Made by a program: the position numbers and the translations under genes. This document shows positions 53,001 through 64,000 of a stretch of 64,000 nucleotides of DNA, in pieces. The DNA comes from Montifringilla adamsi. Lineage: Eukaryota > Chordata > Aves > Passeriformes > Passeridae. The notes beneath the pieces were generated by a model that saw nothing but the letters and a program-made list of their open reading frames with translations, was not told the DNA's origin and did not search any database. Each line of letters begins with the position of its first letter. The stretch's first letter is position 1. The DNA lies in the NCBI GenBank assembly GCA_017590115.1, contig JAGGNK010008781.1, positions 1,086,911 to 1,150,910 of the forward strand. Reading direction: 5' to 3'.

Positions 53001-56000
53001 TCTCACTGCTGGGAGCCCTGGAGTGTTTTCTGAATGGCTGTGAAACTCAAACTCTAAAATCCTTATCTGCAAAACAGTCTCAGACAGACAGAGCCAGACC
53101 TGTCAGAGCTCAGCCCTGCTTTGATTCTCCAGGTACAGACACATCACCAAAAACACAGAGAAGCAAACGATATCCTAACCCCACATCTCTGACAAGAACA
53201 TTCCAAAACGCTGACTTTTAGTGCTCTGCTCACTGCTATATCACACCTTGAACAGAACAGGCACAAAGTTAATACCAAACAGCAAGAAATGCACGCCTGG
53301 ACCTTAGGAAGGAAAAGACAGGATATGGATTCCAAGAATGAGATCTGTAAGGGAAGGCTGAGAATCATTTCCAGCTCCACAGTGCAATGTTACCTGATGT
53401 TTGCCATTTCTGACAATAATGCCTGCAGTTAACACATTCCAGCTGAGAAGCAGTACTAGCCTGATGTTAAAAAACCCCAGCCTTTGATGCCCTGATGAAA
53501 CAAACCTTGGATTTTTTCCTAGATTTGCAAACCACCTTTGTGGAGGGACTGTAATCAGTCATCCTTTTTGGCCATTCCCAGCTGGGACAAAACTATGTGG
53601 CCACAGAGTAACTCCCCCCTCTTTATGTCTGGAAATGCAAAACCAATAAAGGTGCAATCTATGGCTTAAAAAACACATGGAAAAGCAATGGGTTTAAACT
53701 GTATTCCTAAAATAATAGCTGGAGTTCTAGTTCAGCAGCTCTGGCATTAAACTATTCCATGGGGGGGGAAAAGTAATTTCCTTTATGGCACCCATATTAA
53801 CTGCCTCAAAAATATTCAGAGATCTTTTATACTGTAACTTGAAAGGCACATCTCAACTTGCTCCTCATGTCCCTGAAAGTGTGACAAAAACTGCAGAACT
53901 GCCATCAGCTGTTGACACGGTTTTGTTTCCTGTAAAGACCCACATAAAAACTGATAGCAAACCTCAGTGCTTCTCTCCCTTCCTGACATAACTTGACCAG
54001 AGAATTCCAAGGGGTCAGACCACACAGATGCACGAATCACGTTTGATCTTGGTTTATAGAAGTCAATGGAGTCGTAGCACAGATGGCCTTTAAATCTCCT
54101 GTGACCTGGAGGACTGATCAAATGCTCTGCTTGGAGCACACTGGGGGTTTTTTCACCACTGTCACCATAACATTTTAATCTTGGACGTGCTTAGTTTCAA
54201 AGCACCCTTCTGAGGCTGCATTATCCCTTCTTGTATCAGGTGAACACAGACGTGGTTTGCCCAAGGTTGCACAGCCTGTGGTGGCAGAGCAGGGAAATTA
54301 TCTACATCTCCTAATTTTACATTTACAAATGGAGCAGCAGCAGAGCAAGCACAATGGTTTTCTTGCTCATAGCACTCAATCCTGAACCATAAAACTTGCT
54401 CACAAGCATCACACAGAACTATCTAAAGATTGTGATCACGAGTCTACAGACACTGAACAGCACGGAATTCTTTATGTTTTTAAGAGAGGAGCCCATAGGA
54501 ACTCATCACAGCTTTTACTTAATACAAACTTGGCAAGGACTGCTCCCAACTCTCCAGTTTAAAATCTCAGATTCTGGGTTTTTGATGCTCATTTTAGGAC
54601 TAAGTGAATGAAAAGTCATATTAATGAGGTAAAAATGTTACTCTACATCATGAAATTCAGCCAAAATGAGAATTAACCTAAGAAAGACCAGAAACCGAAT
54701 GTCACAAACTCAAAGCCACAAACTCAGATCAGATTCTTTAATACCTTAAGGGCAGTCCAAGCTGGAAATCTGTGATGAAACTCAAAACTGGGAAAGCCCT
54801 CTGTGCCGTTGCCAACACAGTCAAGAGAAGAAAAAGCCACAGAAACTATTGTGCATTTTAAACAGCAAGAATATCATGGCTCTGGAATTGCATCAGCACC
54901 CAAACTTTCAGAAAGGACAGTGCATGTGAAAGCTGCTAAACAGAAGACAAAATAAAAGTAAAAAGAGGGGATAGGAGAAACTGAAAATCTCAAAAACGAG
55001 ATAAACTCAACTACAGATCAGAATTATTTTGTCTTCCCCTCCCAGTTTTAGGCATAAAGGCAGGTCCAGCAGCTTTCAGTGGGAACTAGGTGATTATCTC
55101 TGCTAGTCCCTTTGGAAAATTCCACCCCCATCAATTCCACCCCCATTTTCTCTACAGGCTCATCTACACCAAAGATTTTTCCTCCTTTTGTGTCTGCACT
55201 GAAGACAGTACATATTCCTGAACTGCCCTCACCCCATCTTCTACTTCACTGAAAGCAGACACAAAAAAATTCTCAGTTCAGTTTTCCCTTTTTTAAATCC
55301 ACATCTTTGCTCCCCGCTCTCAGCAATGGGAAACAGATTCAGCCAGCCTTAAAACACTATCTCAGCAACAAAGCATGCAATGTGCTCCATCTCATCTCTC
55401 CACTCCAACTGAGTTTACAGCAGTGGGTGGTTTTCAAACCTAGCATTTGATCAAAATGAAAAACCGGGCATTCCTTTCACCCCATGACAGGCAGGCTGAT
55501 ATAAATCACAGCCTTCCCAGCAAGGGATCTTCCACAGACAATGAGTTGTGGCAGTGCCTCAAAGCTCAGCCCCGGCCATTGTAAGAGAAAGTTTCAGGTT
55601 TTTAAAGCAGGCCTGGGCTTTTTACAACAGTACTAAAACCAAAAAGGGGGAGAATTTATGGTGTGGTTGTTTGAGGGGCAAGGAAGGTGTTTCCCCTTCA
55701 GAAGTTGTATTTGCAGTGCATTGCTCTGGGTAGGTTTGTGCCAGTGCCTGCTTTTAATTTTTAGTATTTCAGGAGCATTAAAATCTCCAAGATGGGGCAG
55801 CTTCACAGCATTTTACACTCACACACATCTACACATCCCACGAGTCATGGCTCATTCATTGTCCCCTCATTATTTTATCAGGGAAAAGAACCTCTTCCCT
55901 AGCCACCAGCTCTGCAGAAAAGCTCTCGGATGTTTCTGCTCCAGGAAAGGATGTGTCAGACATCCTCTGGCTCTCATTTAGGAACACAAACAGCGCAGGT

Positions 56001-56756
56001 AAGCATCAGGCAGTAGCTATTAAATTCATGTGTGTGTGCACAACACTCCAGAGTGTGATCAAAGCAAAGCTGATACCATCCACAGCCTGCTGCTGCTCCT
56101 TAACCCAGTAACCTATTACCAATGCCCTCCAGCCTCAACCATTTTAAGCCTGGACTTCAAAAGACCAGCTTATCCTCGAGGGCTGAGCTGAGTGGCAGGT
56201 GGGGGCAGGAAGAAGCCCTGTGCCCTCCCTGCAGCCAGGGGTGTAGAGTTGCACAACTGGCTGGGCACCCTGGGGGTTTAGCTGCATTCCTGGGCCATGT
56301 GAACCCCTGGAGCTGGGACACCCCTGTGCCTCCTGGAGCTCTCTGCTGCTGCTCCAGCCCTGCTCTGGGCAGCAGGAGCTGTGCTCACATGAAGCTGTGC
56401 CACGCAGAGGTGAGAAATCTCAGTTTATCTGCCTTTAGGACCTGCTCACCTGCCAGGGAGGGCTGGGTACACCAGCTGGTCCCACTTGCAGAGATGGTCC
56501 CACTCTCAAACCCTCAGGGAGCACCCACGGGGTGTCTATCCCAAAAATCTGCTGTGTTGAGGAACACTGAGCCTTGCTAACAGCTAGGAGTACCATGAAT
56601 ACAGCACAGTGAAGAGGAAAGAAGAAAAGGCTGAGAGCTTAACGTGCACCGAGGGAGGAGGAGCTCCATGTGAAGAGGTTTGAGAGGCATCACATGCAGA
56701 CACTCAAGGGTTTGCCCCGTGGGGTTTGTGTATCTGCCACCAAAAGGTCAGGAACC
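47001..56756. other. Unique intronic sequence, no gene recognised
   Basis: AT-rich sequence with small GC-richer patches at about 47060-47300 and 56160-56400. A 199-codon minus-strand frame (48291-48890) has no recognisable domain. A stretch at about 50130-50230 contains gttaattaaagtg, gtcattagg and agttaatttgcc and could be a conserved element. A possible MIR relic lies near 54253. Confidence 0.55.
54253..54310 (-). mobile_element. Possible MIR-type core-SINE remnant
   Basis: The plus strand reads gtttgcccaaggttgcacag, then ctgtggtggcagagcaggga. This closely follows the antisense MIR core pattern cttgcccaaggtcacacag, then a tggcagagc(c/t)ggga box. The expected tRNA-like tail is not clear. 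It is the better of the two MIR-like matches in the window, but still a by-eye call. Confidence 0.5.
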
Positions 56757-57131
56757 ACTGCAAGGGGCACCATGGCACAAGGTCTGTCACCCACAGCCCC
56801 TGGAAGGGACACCATGGCACAAGGTCTGTCACCCACAGCCCCTGCAAGGGACACCTGGCACAAGGTCTGTCACCCACAGCCCCTGCAAGGGGCACCATGG
56901 CACAAGGTCTGTCACCCACAGCCCCTGCAAGGGACACCTGGCACAAGGTCTGTCACCCACAGCCCCTGCAAAGGGCACCATGGCACAAGGTCTGTCACCA
57001 ACAGCCCCTGCAAAGGGCACCATGGCACAAGGTCTGTCACCAACAGCCCCTGCAAAGGGCACCATGGCACAAGGTCTGTCACCAACAGCCCCTGCAAAGG
57101 GCACCATGGCACAAGGTCTGTCACCCAGAGC
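56757..57131. repeat. 42-bp minisatellite, nine copies
   Basis: Nine copies of gcaccatggcacaaggtctg / tcacccacagcccctgcaag are present, with the motif (a/g)cacc(at)gg starting near 56766, 56808, 56850, 56890, 56932, 56972, 57014, 57056 and 57098. Two copies (third and fifth) lose two bases, reading cacctggc instead of caccatggc, and are 40 bp long. Copies 6-9 share caacag/caaagg variants, showing local expansion of a subtype. A 42-bp period equals 14 codons, so several frames on both strands stay open across the array; these are artefacts of the repeat. Confidence 0.96.
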
Positions 57132-57597
57132 AGATCCTGAGCCTTCCCTGCACATGACACAAGTCACACCTGGTCAGGTATTTTTCAGCACACAGGAGAC
57201 TCAAATTGTACTTTTCATCTCTACTCTCTTCCCATAAAAAGGGAATATTAGGGCAGGGCAGCTGTTGGAAACTTCCACACACCAAGTTGTTCATCCATAC
57301 TGAGTTTTTTGATATTCTTTTCTATTAAAGAAACTTTTTTTCTTCCCAAAAAATTGTATAACAGAACCTGAACTTTGCTACCTAAGCAGTGGCAGGGTTA
57401 TATTCCAGCAACACAGCAGATGTTTCCTCAGCTGTGAGCACACTCCCTCTGCCTCACCAGGTCTGCTGATGGCATCACTGTTCAAGTAACACATTCTCAT
57501 GCACTGGAAGAACATGAGCTGCAACAGCCAGGCAAATAAGGCTATTAATTACCTAATAGATGTAAAGTGCTGTTTCTCTGAGAGACTAAAGTCTGCT

Positions 57598-58235
57598 GTA
57601 CAATCACATTTTCTGCCTCAGAAATATAAAAATCTAGAGGAAAACCAAGCAAAATTATTTTCTCAAAATCCAGATTATGGGGTGGGAGAAGCAAGTCAAA
57701 ATTATAGGGAAATAAAACACAAAGCTGACTCTGAAAGCCTTTTCCTGTTTTCAGACATGAGTTTGGGCTGCTGTGGCACACTACTACCCAAAGCAGGCCA
57801 CTGCTTTAAATTCAACAGTCAATTCAGCAGAACCAGAACTTTCCAGTCACTGAACTTCAGCTGTGTGTCAGTTCTGTGAGTGGTAACTAAGGCAGGAACG
57901 CCGCTGTACAATCACATTTTCTGCCTCAGAAGTACAATCACATTTTCTGCCTCAGAAATATAAAAATCTAGAGGAAAACCAAGCAAAATTATTTTCTCAA
58001 AATCCAGATTATGGGGTGGGAGAAGCAAGTCAAAATTATAGGGAAATAAAACACAAAGCTGACTCTGAAAGCCTTTTCCTGTTTTCAGACATGAGTTTGG
58101 GCTGCTGTGGCACACTACTACCCAAAGCAGGCCACTGCTTTAAATTCAACAGTCAATTCAGCAGAACCAGAACTTTCCAGTCACTGAACTTCAGCTGTGT
58201 GTCAGTTCTGTGAGTGGTAACTAAGGCAGGAACGC
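57598..58235. repeat. 304-bp direct duplication at a 334-bp spacing
   Basis: Copy 1 (57598-57901) and copy 2 (57932-58235) appear identical through my read. The 30-bp spacer repeats the first ~27 bases of the unit (gtacaatcacattttctgcc, then tcagaa), so the left edge occurs three times. Copy 1 ends ggaacgc then cgctgtac; copy 2 ends ggaacgc then aagcacg. Open frames inside repeat at the same 334-bp offset and show no domain. Confidence 0.96.
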
Positions 58236-59029
58236 AAGCACGAGTCTGGGAGCAGTGAGCTCCGAGTCCTGCAGCTGTGCTGGAGTTACTGTGGGACCCC
58301 AGAACATCACTCACGTGTCACTGCACATCACCAGACGTGTCTGAGAGCCCATTTCTCAGAGACGGGAAATCAGCACAACGAGCCAGAGGAGGAGAGCAGG
58401 AAAATAACACAGGCATATGACAAAATCAGCTGGTAATTTAAATTCTGTGACTGTCAGCATTTTAGAACTTACACAACAAATACACCAGGCTCCACGAAAA
58501 GTCATCACAATGAGGTAAAGGACAATACCCTTCTGTACTCAGCTTAACTACATTTCAGAGTAATATCTCCTTTCTCCCATCATGTCAATACAATCTGGAG
58601 TGGGAACTGATGCTCACACACAGCACCAGGCCTTCAGCTTATTTCCAGTGCTAACTTTAAATAACAATGCATGAATGGACAAAGTGCCTGGTTTATAGCA
58701 TCCTCCCTTTCAGCCTCTCCCTTGTCTCAGTTCATTTCCCCGCGGCACGCTTTGTTCTTAAAGCAGTCTTAACCACTCATACATCAAAATATTTAATCAA
58801 CATTTCTCAGTCAGAAAATAATCCTGCTTTAGACCGATTCAGTGGGAGACTCCGCAGTGGATTCAACATAAAAAAAGGGTCAGAATGCATTTCCGAGGGT
58901 GCTTTAGAAAAATCAATGCTGACATGTTTTTAATGAAAATCAATAAGTGGCATTAGATAATGAAACAAACATCCAGCAGCACCGCAGCCAGGCCATTTAG
59001 ACAATCAGCTTCGGAAGGATTCAGCCAGG

Positions 59030-59300
59030 GGAGCGCCTGAGCGTGCCGGCAACGCGGCCTTAAATAAAGCACTGCTTTTTGTTTGTTTTAATGAGAATCT
59101 CAAAATCTGCTTCCTGTGAACAATGCCTCAAGGGCTCCCAATTCCCCCTGTGCCCGTTGCCCAGTCCGTGCAGCTCCAAGGAGATCAGGCTGAGGAGCAG
59201 AGCCGCGGTGCTGGGGACAGCGTCGCGCTTTGGGAGCCGCTGACCCGTGCAGCCGCCGCCAATGCTTTGACAAGCTGCGCTGCAGCCCCAGCGGGGAACA
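59030..59300. promoter_or_regulatory. CpG-dense patch in the upstream intron, function unknown
   Basis: I count about 18 CpG dinucleotides in roughly 270-320 bp (including agcgtcgcgc, cagccgccgcc, agccgcgg and gcaacgcggcc), against roughly one per 100 bp or fewer in the surrounding intron. Homeodomain-like gtaattaattc lies just after, at about 59359-59369. It could be a small CpG island marking an alternative promoter, an enhancer or a non-coding transcript start. No core promoter or first exon could be assigned, so the regulatory label is inference. Confidence 0.35.
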
Positions 59301-62300
59301 CTGATCCATTAAAAGCTGGAGTTGTGAAACTCTTTACAAGAGGCCTGTCCCTTCTCAGAGTAATTAATTCTTTGACTGCCACGCTGAGATGCAATGAATG
59401 AACACATAGTCTTGGGAGGAACAGCTATGCTAATGCGGAGGAGCCGCAGACAAAGAATCCAAGGGCTGGCTGGAGCTGGGTGAGACTGTGCAAAGTCACC
59501 GTGCCATAAACATGCCTGAACACCAACACAGCTCGGGGAACCCACCTCACAGCCCAACCTTGACCACAGACATCGGCTTACACTTGCATATTCCTTATCT
59601 GCATCCTGCAGGAGCCACCCGGAACCTTCTACAACTGGAACCATCTTTGCTCGGTCTGTGACCATTCCCAAAGCTCGGGATGCTGGCAGGTGCCACAAGG
59701 ATGTGATCCCAGTGGGAGCCAGCACAGCTCCCAGCCCTGCTGGCTGCAGGACAGTGCACGGGGACATTGCTCTGGCCACTGTGGGACTCTGCACAGCACA
59801 ACACAACTGTTCTCACAGGCTTTCCCTGCAGGGAAGGAGGAATTCCATTCCCTGGGCTCTGCACTTTTGATTAGGATTTGGTAAGTCACCCTCAATACCA
59901 ACAGCCCCTGAAGTCTGTCAGTGTCTTCCTGGCTCTGACTGTACCTGTGCCAAACCCTGTGTTCAAGATTTCAAATCACAGCTCAAATGGAAAAGCCAGA
60001 CAACATTGTAGCAGAAAATCATTCGAGGAAAAAGAATAAAACAACTAACAGCCCACATGCAAAAGTTACTGATAAGAACAGAGAAAGAAGGGCTCATTAT
60101 TAAATGACACTAAGAAACTGATGGCTGCAAGAACAGAACTTTCCACCTTGAGATACACAGCAAACCCTTATCTCTGTTCTATGTGACTCACAGCTTAAAA
60201 AAAGAAAAGAAAACAAAATGGAAACAAACAGCTGAAATGTAACCGAAATAGAACCAGTTCTAGTCAGTTCCACTGTTTTAAATCCCACTGCTCTAAAACT
60301 AACAAGGAAACAAACAAACAAACAATTCCCCCAGTGGTTTGGAACATTCACGCTTTCCAGGAAAGCTGGCAAATTGAGCAAAGCCCAGCACAAGCGGGGG
60401 GAAGCTTTGCAGGTTTCAAGGAGAACTCGCAGTATCTGGGGGCAGGTTTGAACAAAAGCCTACCCACGGAGTCAACACGAGCACTGCAAGATTCATGACA
60501 AAGTCAGACATGGTGTTCTGGCTCCTGGCTGGACAGAAGGCTGTGACATTAACACATGCTTCATTACAGCAGAATCAGAGCCTGCTCATTCAGGACTGCA
60601 GAAATTAGGGATGGTACACATCAAACGTGTTTTCCCAGGAAAACGCAGGGCCTCCAGCCCGGCCCTGGAAAATCACTAATTACGGTGCAGAACCTATTTA
60701 CATTCACAGAATACAACTTCTGCTTGGCAGTTCTTTGTCTTGATTTTTTTCCTCTGCAAAGGATTTCAAAGTCATCTTCCTGACAAGAAGCAATTGAATA
60801 TTTTTTCATATTCCAGCAGAAATTCTAAGAGAATCAAGATATAAAAATACAGAGTCACAGAAATTAATTTAATATTTTCTCTCAGCAAGCATACAATGAT
60901 GTTTTATTAGCAGGATAAATTACTTTACACCTCATAAGCAAGGGCTGCTACACTGAATTACTGTTGCAATTCAGACAGTTACATGCAATCAATCCAAGAA
61001 GATTTTAAGTCGGTGCTATTTAATGGCTAATTCCTCAAAACACAAAATAGCTGAGCTCTTGCAATTAGTCTCCTACAGAAGGAAAGTAAAAAAGATGTCA
61101 CAAAGCAAGTAAATGAAAGTAAAACAACCCCAAGATTTTGGGGGAAAAGGGGAACTTCTTTAGCATTAATAGAACAGTTTTAGAATAGTTCTAACAAGTA
61201 CAATATTCTATATCGATTTCTAGTGAGACCCTTGTGGTAAAATATGCTTTTCAGTATGATGAAGCACGCTGCAATCTCATTTTGCAAGTTAGTATGCATT
61301 TGAAGAGTTTTTACTGAAAATAGGTTCAAGTCACCAGAACTGGAGAACACAAATGTACAAATGCCTCCATTTTCTTAACCACTATTTATAGCAAATTCCA
61401 ATATTTAAATAACCAGCACCAAAAAAGGTTTCTTCCACTTAGAAACACATTTAAAATACCCAGCTTTAAAGCACCTTCCTTATTAACAGTCTTTCTACAA
61501 GATCACATTCTCAATTGGTATAAGTCAAAGGGCTTCTTCACCATTAACAGAGATTCCATATTCCTTTGCTCCAGCTAAACTTCTGAGGCATTTTAACAAT
61601 ATCCAGATTTTAGAGAAGATACAGATAAGCGAGGCAGCAGTGTCTCAGTTAACGTACATCTCCCTTTCTCCACTTCTGGAAAGAACTAAGTCAGGTTTTT
61701 GATGCTGCTAGGAACCTAGCGTTTGCAGTTCCTTTTCCAGGGAGCTCATAGCTCATTTCTGAGCTCGCAGATTCCCCCCAGCTCCTGCTCAGTGCAACCT
61801 GAGCTGGCCTGGCTCCTCACGGACAAAGGCAGGATAAAAGTGTTAAGGGATACAAACCCAGGTGTTTCCAGGACTCACATGTGAAAGCATCACTTTTCTT
61901 TCAGCTTGGTAAAGGTGAGGTGAGAAGGGGGCAGTTGATGAGGGATGGTCCAACTGTAGAAAATGATACCAAAGGAAGCAATATGGGAGGACTGGGAAGA
62001 AGTAGGCTCAAAACCAACACACTGAAGTCTTCCAGAGTGAGCCACAGAGGGGTATTAACACGCAAGGGGGATGAAGAAATACACTAAGTTCATCATGTGA
62101 AACAACATTCCTATGAAAAACACCAGGTATTACACTAGTTTCTCTTCTACACAGGCTGCTTCAGCAGCCACGTGGGCAGTTCTCTCCCTGAAACCTGCTC
62201 ACCCAAGGTGATTAACCCAAGGAACCCCCAGAAGCAGGCAGCACATTTTCTGAGTGGCTGCCTCAGCTGGATGGATGGCTGCCTCTCCCCAAGGACAGCA

Positions 62301-62507
62301 AATGAACGGCTTCAGAGCCCTCCTGCCTTCGCTGGCGATCTGTCACCGGGCTGAAAAGCAACCTGCCCATTCCTCATCCCAGGGGTTACAGACCAGGCCA
62401 TCAGTGAGCACACAAACCCCAGGGAACATCCCCCCAGGTGCACATCGAGTGGGAGGCAGGCACAGAAGCAGCTCATCAAAATATTTGTATAAATATATTT
62501 ACACACC

Positions 62508-62527
62508 TTTTTTTTTTTTTTTTTTTT
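62508..62527. repeat. T20 homopolymer tract
   Basis: Twenty consecutive T residues follow acacacc. On the minus strand this is an A20 run, which could be a retroposon tail, but no retroposon body is recognisable next to it. Confidence 0.95.
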
Positions 62528-64000
62528 GCATGGAGGGAACAGTCAGGAACACAGTTTGATACTTTTAAAGAAGTACCAAAGCAAACAGCTAAATTAATGT
62601 ACTAGTTTTTGTGACGTGTTGCATCTTGGTTATTGCAGAGGTAAAATAAAGCTTCATCCTCTTACAACAAGAAAAGAATAATGACTTTTATAGCAAAAGT
62701 ACCCACTCTGACAGAATGCTCCATTTTCAGTTTAGGTTTAACTTTACTGTCAAGTACCAAGTGGGGAACAGCCAGATTACAATAAATCTTAATCCAAAGC
62801 ATCAGCTGAATCTTGCTCCTCACCTATGGGCCCAAATGTCATCCTGACTCTCTCTGGGATGCAGGATTCCTGAAGTCAGACCCCCCTTAGAGCTCACAGC
62901 CTCCCACTATCAACTCCAAAGCCCTACAGACTCCTCCAGCTTCACCATTTGCCACCTTGGTGATAAATTCCAAGCCATTTTACTAAGCAGTAGCAATTAT
63001 TTCATTGCACAAGAATGATTTATAGAAAGAACTTGAGCAGGGGAGAGGGAGAAGTGAAAAGATTTTCCCTCTTCCCTCCTTCTCCTGAATCACAATTCCA
63101 CTTCATGAAAGATCAAGAGGGACCGTCTATGCCAATCTGTACTATCGAAAGTATAATGAAAAAGTCAGTCACTTCCTCAGTTACTGTGAGGGAACGTAAG
63201 TGAATTCCACAAAGGAACAACTGAAAGCAATCAGATTCACTTTCTGCACAGCTGGGAGAAAAGCAATGCTCTTACTTAAGAAAAAAAGGATTAAAAACCA
63301 ACTTAAATTTGCTTTCTTCAGAACCATCAATCCGTTTGAATGAAGAGAGCCCACCTTTCAACTACAAATTGGCAGAAGTAGTGAATCACCACAGCAAATG
63401 CTGTGCCCTTCAAAGCTGTAATAAGTCCTCTAGGCTTTTCTTCAGAGGTGGAACTCTCTCCACATCTCGAACAATCAGCATCCTCCTTTATCCAGCAGTG
63501 CCCTTGTTTGCTGGCTGTGGCTGGTAGGGGTCACCACAGCACACACGGCTAACGACAGGCTCACTTTATAACCTGTCTCAGGGCCACAGTTACTAGATTC
63601 ATTTTCTTGCAAGTGACATTTGAGAGACTCCTCCCACACATCAGCTGGACGGGTCTGGGCAGCCCATTCTTGGGGAGAGCATCTCCACACTGAGTCTGCC
63701 CAACAGAGCCCTTCTGAACAACTCCAGGAGTGCTCCTGGGAGGGCTGACACACACAGACCTGGCAGGAGACAAAGCCAGGCCAGGAAACACCCATCAGGA
63801 AGGGCTGCCTGGGGCAAAGGCACATAGCTGCCCTGTTGGGCTACTGCTGATGCAGATACACAGCACCCAGAGCAAGGGCCAACAAGGAAAATACATCTAG
63901 TGATCAACTCAGCAGCCCTCTCAATGACTGATACCTCATGTGGGCTGGCAGCATCTGCCAGCTGTGCCACCCAGCCCAGCACACAGCAATGGTGCTGCAA

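Larger units (their letters stand above)
58236..64000. other. Unique intronic sequence with one CpG-dense patch, no gene recognised
   Basis: The sequence is AT-rich apart from the patch at about 59030-59300. It contains a T20 tract (62508-62527) and an AT-rich block at about 60780-61640. Nothing in the region looks like a TMEM132 signal-peptide exon. Short frames at 59309-59806 and 63475-64000 on the minus strand have no recognised domain. Confidence 0.55.

Noticed and set aside
56670..57237. Long overlapping frames of 143-185 codons on both strands
   Set aside because: They are produced by the 42-bp repeat period (14 codons); 40-bp variant units switch frames and no protein family is recognised.
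59123..59401. First exon with signal peptide in the CpG-dense patch
   Set aside because: Neither strand gives a hydrophobic leader followed by a donor in the phase needed for the exon at 31019, and the patch is small compared with a typical TMEM132 first-exon island.

Overview
The window looks like vertebrate, almost certainly avian, nuclear DNA from inside one very large gene. It has no bacterial or phage gene organisation. The only convincing coding sequence is a single 889-bp exon on the minus strand (30131-31019), flanked by consensus splice sites. It encodes the N-terminal extracellular region of a TMEM132-family membrane protein, and TMEM132C is the best paralogue match. Two fragments ending in the CR1 LINE 3' tail (near 8211 and 14217) and faint MIR-like remnants point to a bird. 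I cannot name the order or species from the sequence.

The gene runs right to left. Positions 31020-64000 are the 3' part of the intron upstream of the exon (probably intron 1, which follows the signal-peptide exon). Positions 1-30130 are the 5' part of the downstream intron (probably intron 2). No other exon was recognised in either intron. The many other open frames are short, lack splice or domain support, or come from tandem repeats whose unit length is a multiple of three.

The downstream intron holds mainly array-type repeats: a 119-bp triplication (1861-2203), a 26-bp repeat (16492-16556), a 45/46-bp minisatellite (19996-20410), a G-rich minisatellite (22999-23302), a TG/TA microsatellite field (23546-23947) and a 57-bp minisatellite (27702-27975). 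The upstream intron holds three nearly perfect larger direct duplications: 258 bp at a 301-bp spacing, 542 bp head to tail, and 304 bp at a 334-bp spacing. It also has a 42-bp minisatellite (56757-57131) and an isolated CpG-dense patch (about 59030-59300). The rest is ordinary AT-rich intron with a few stretches that could be conserved non-coding elements.

I see no operon, mobile gene cassette, CRISPR array or new multi-gene system. The observations most worth checking are the recent direct duplications, two of which carry an extra partial copy at the junction, and the CpG-dense patch as a possible intragenic regulatory element or promoter.
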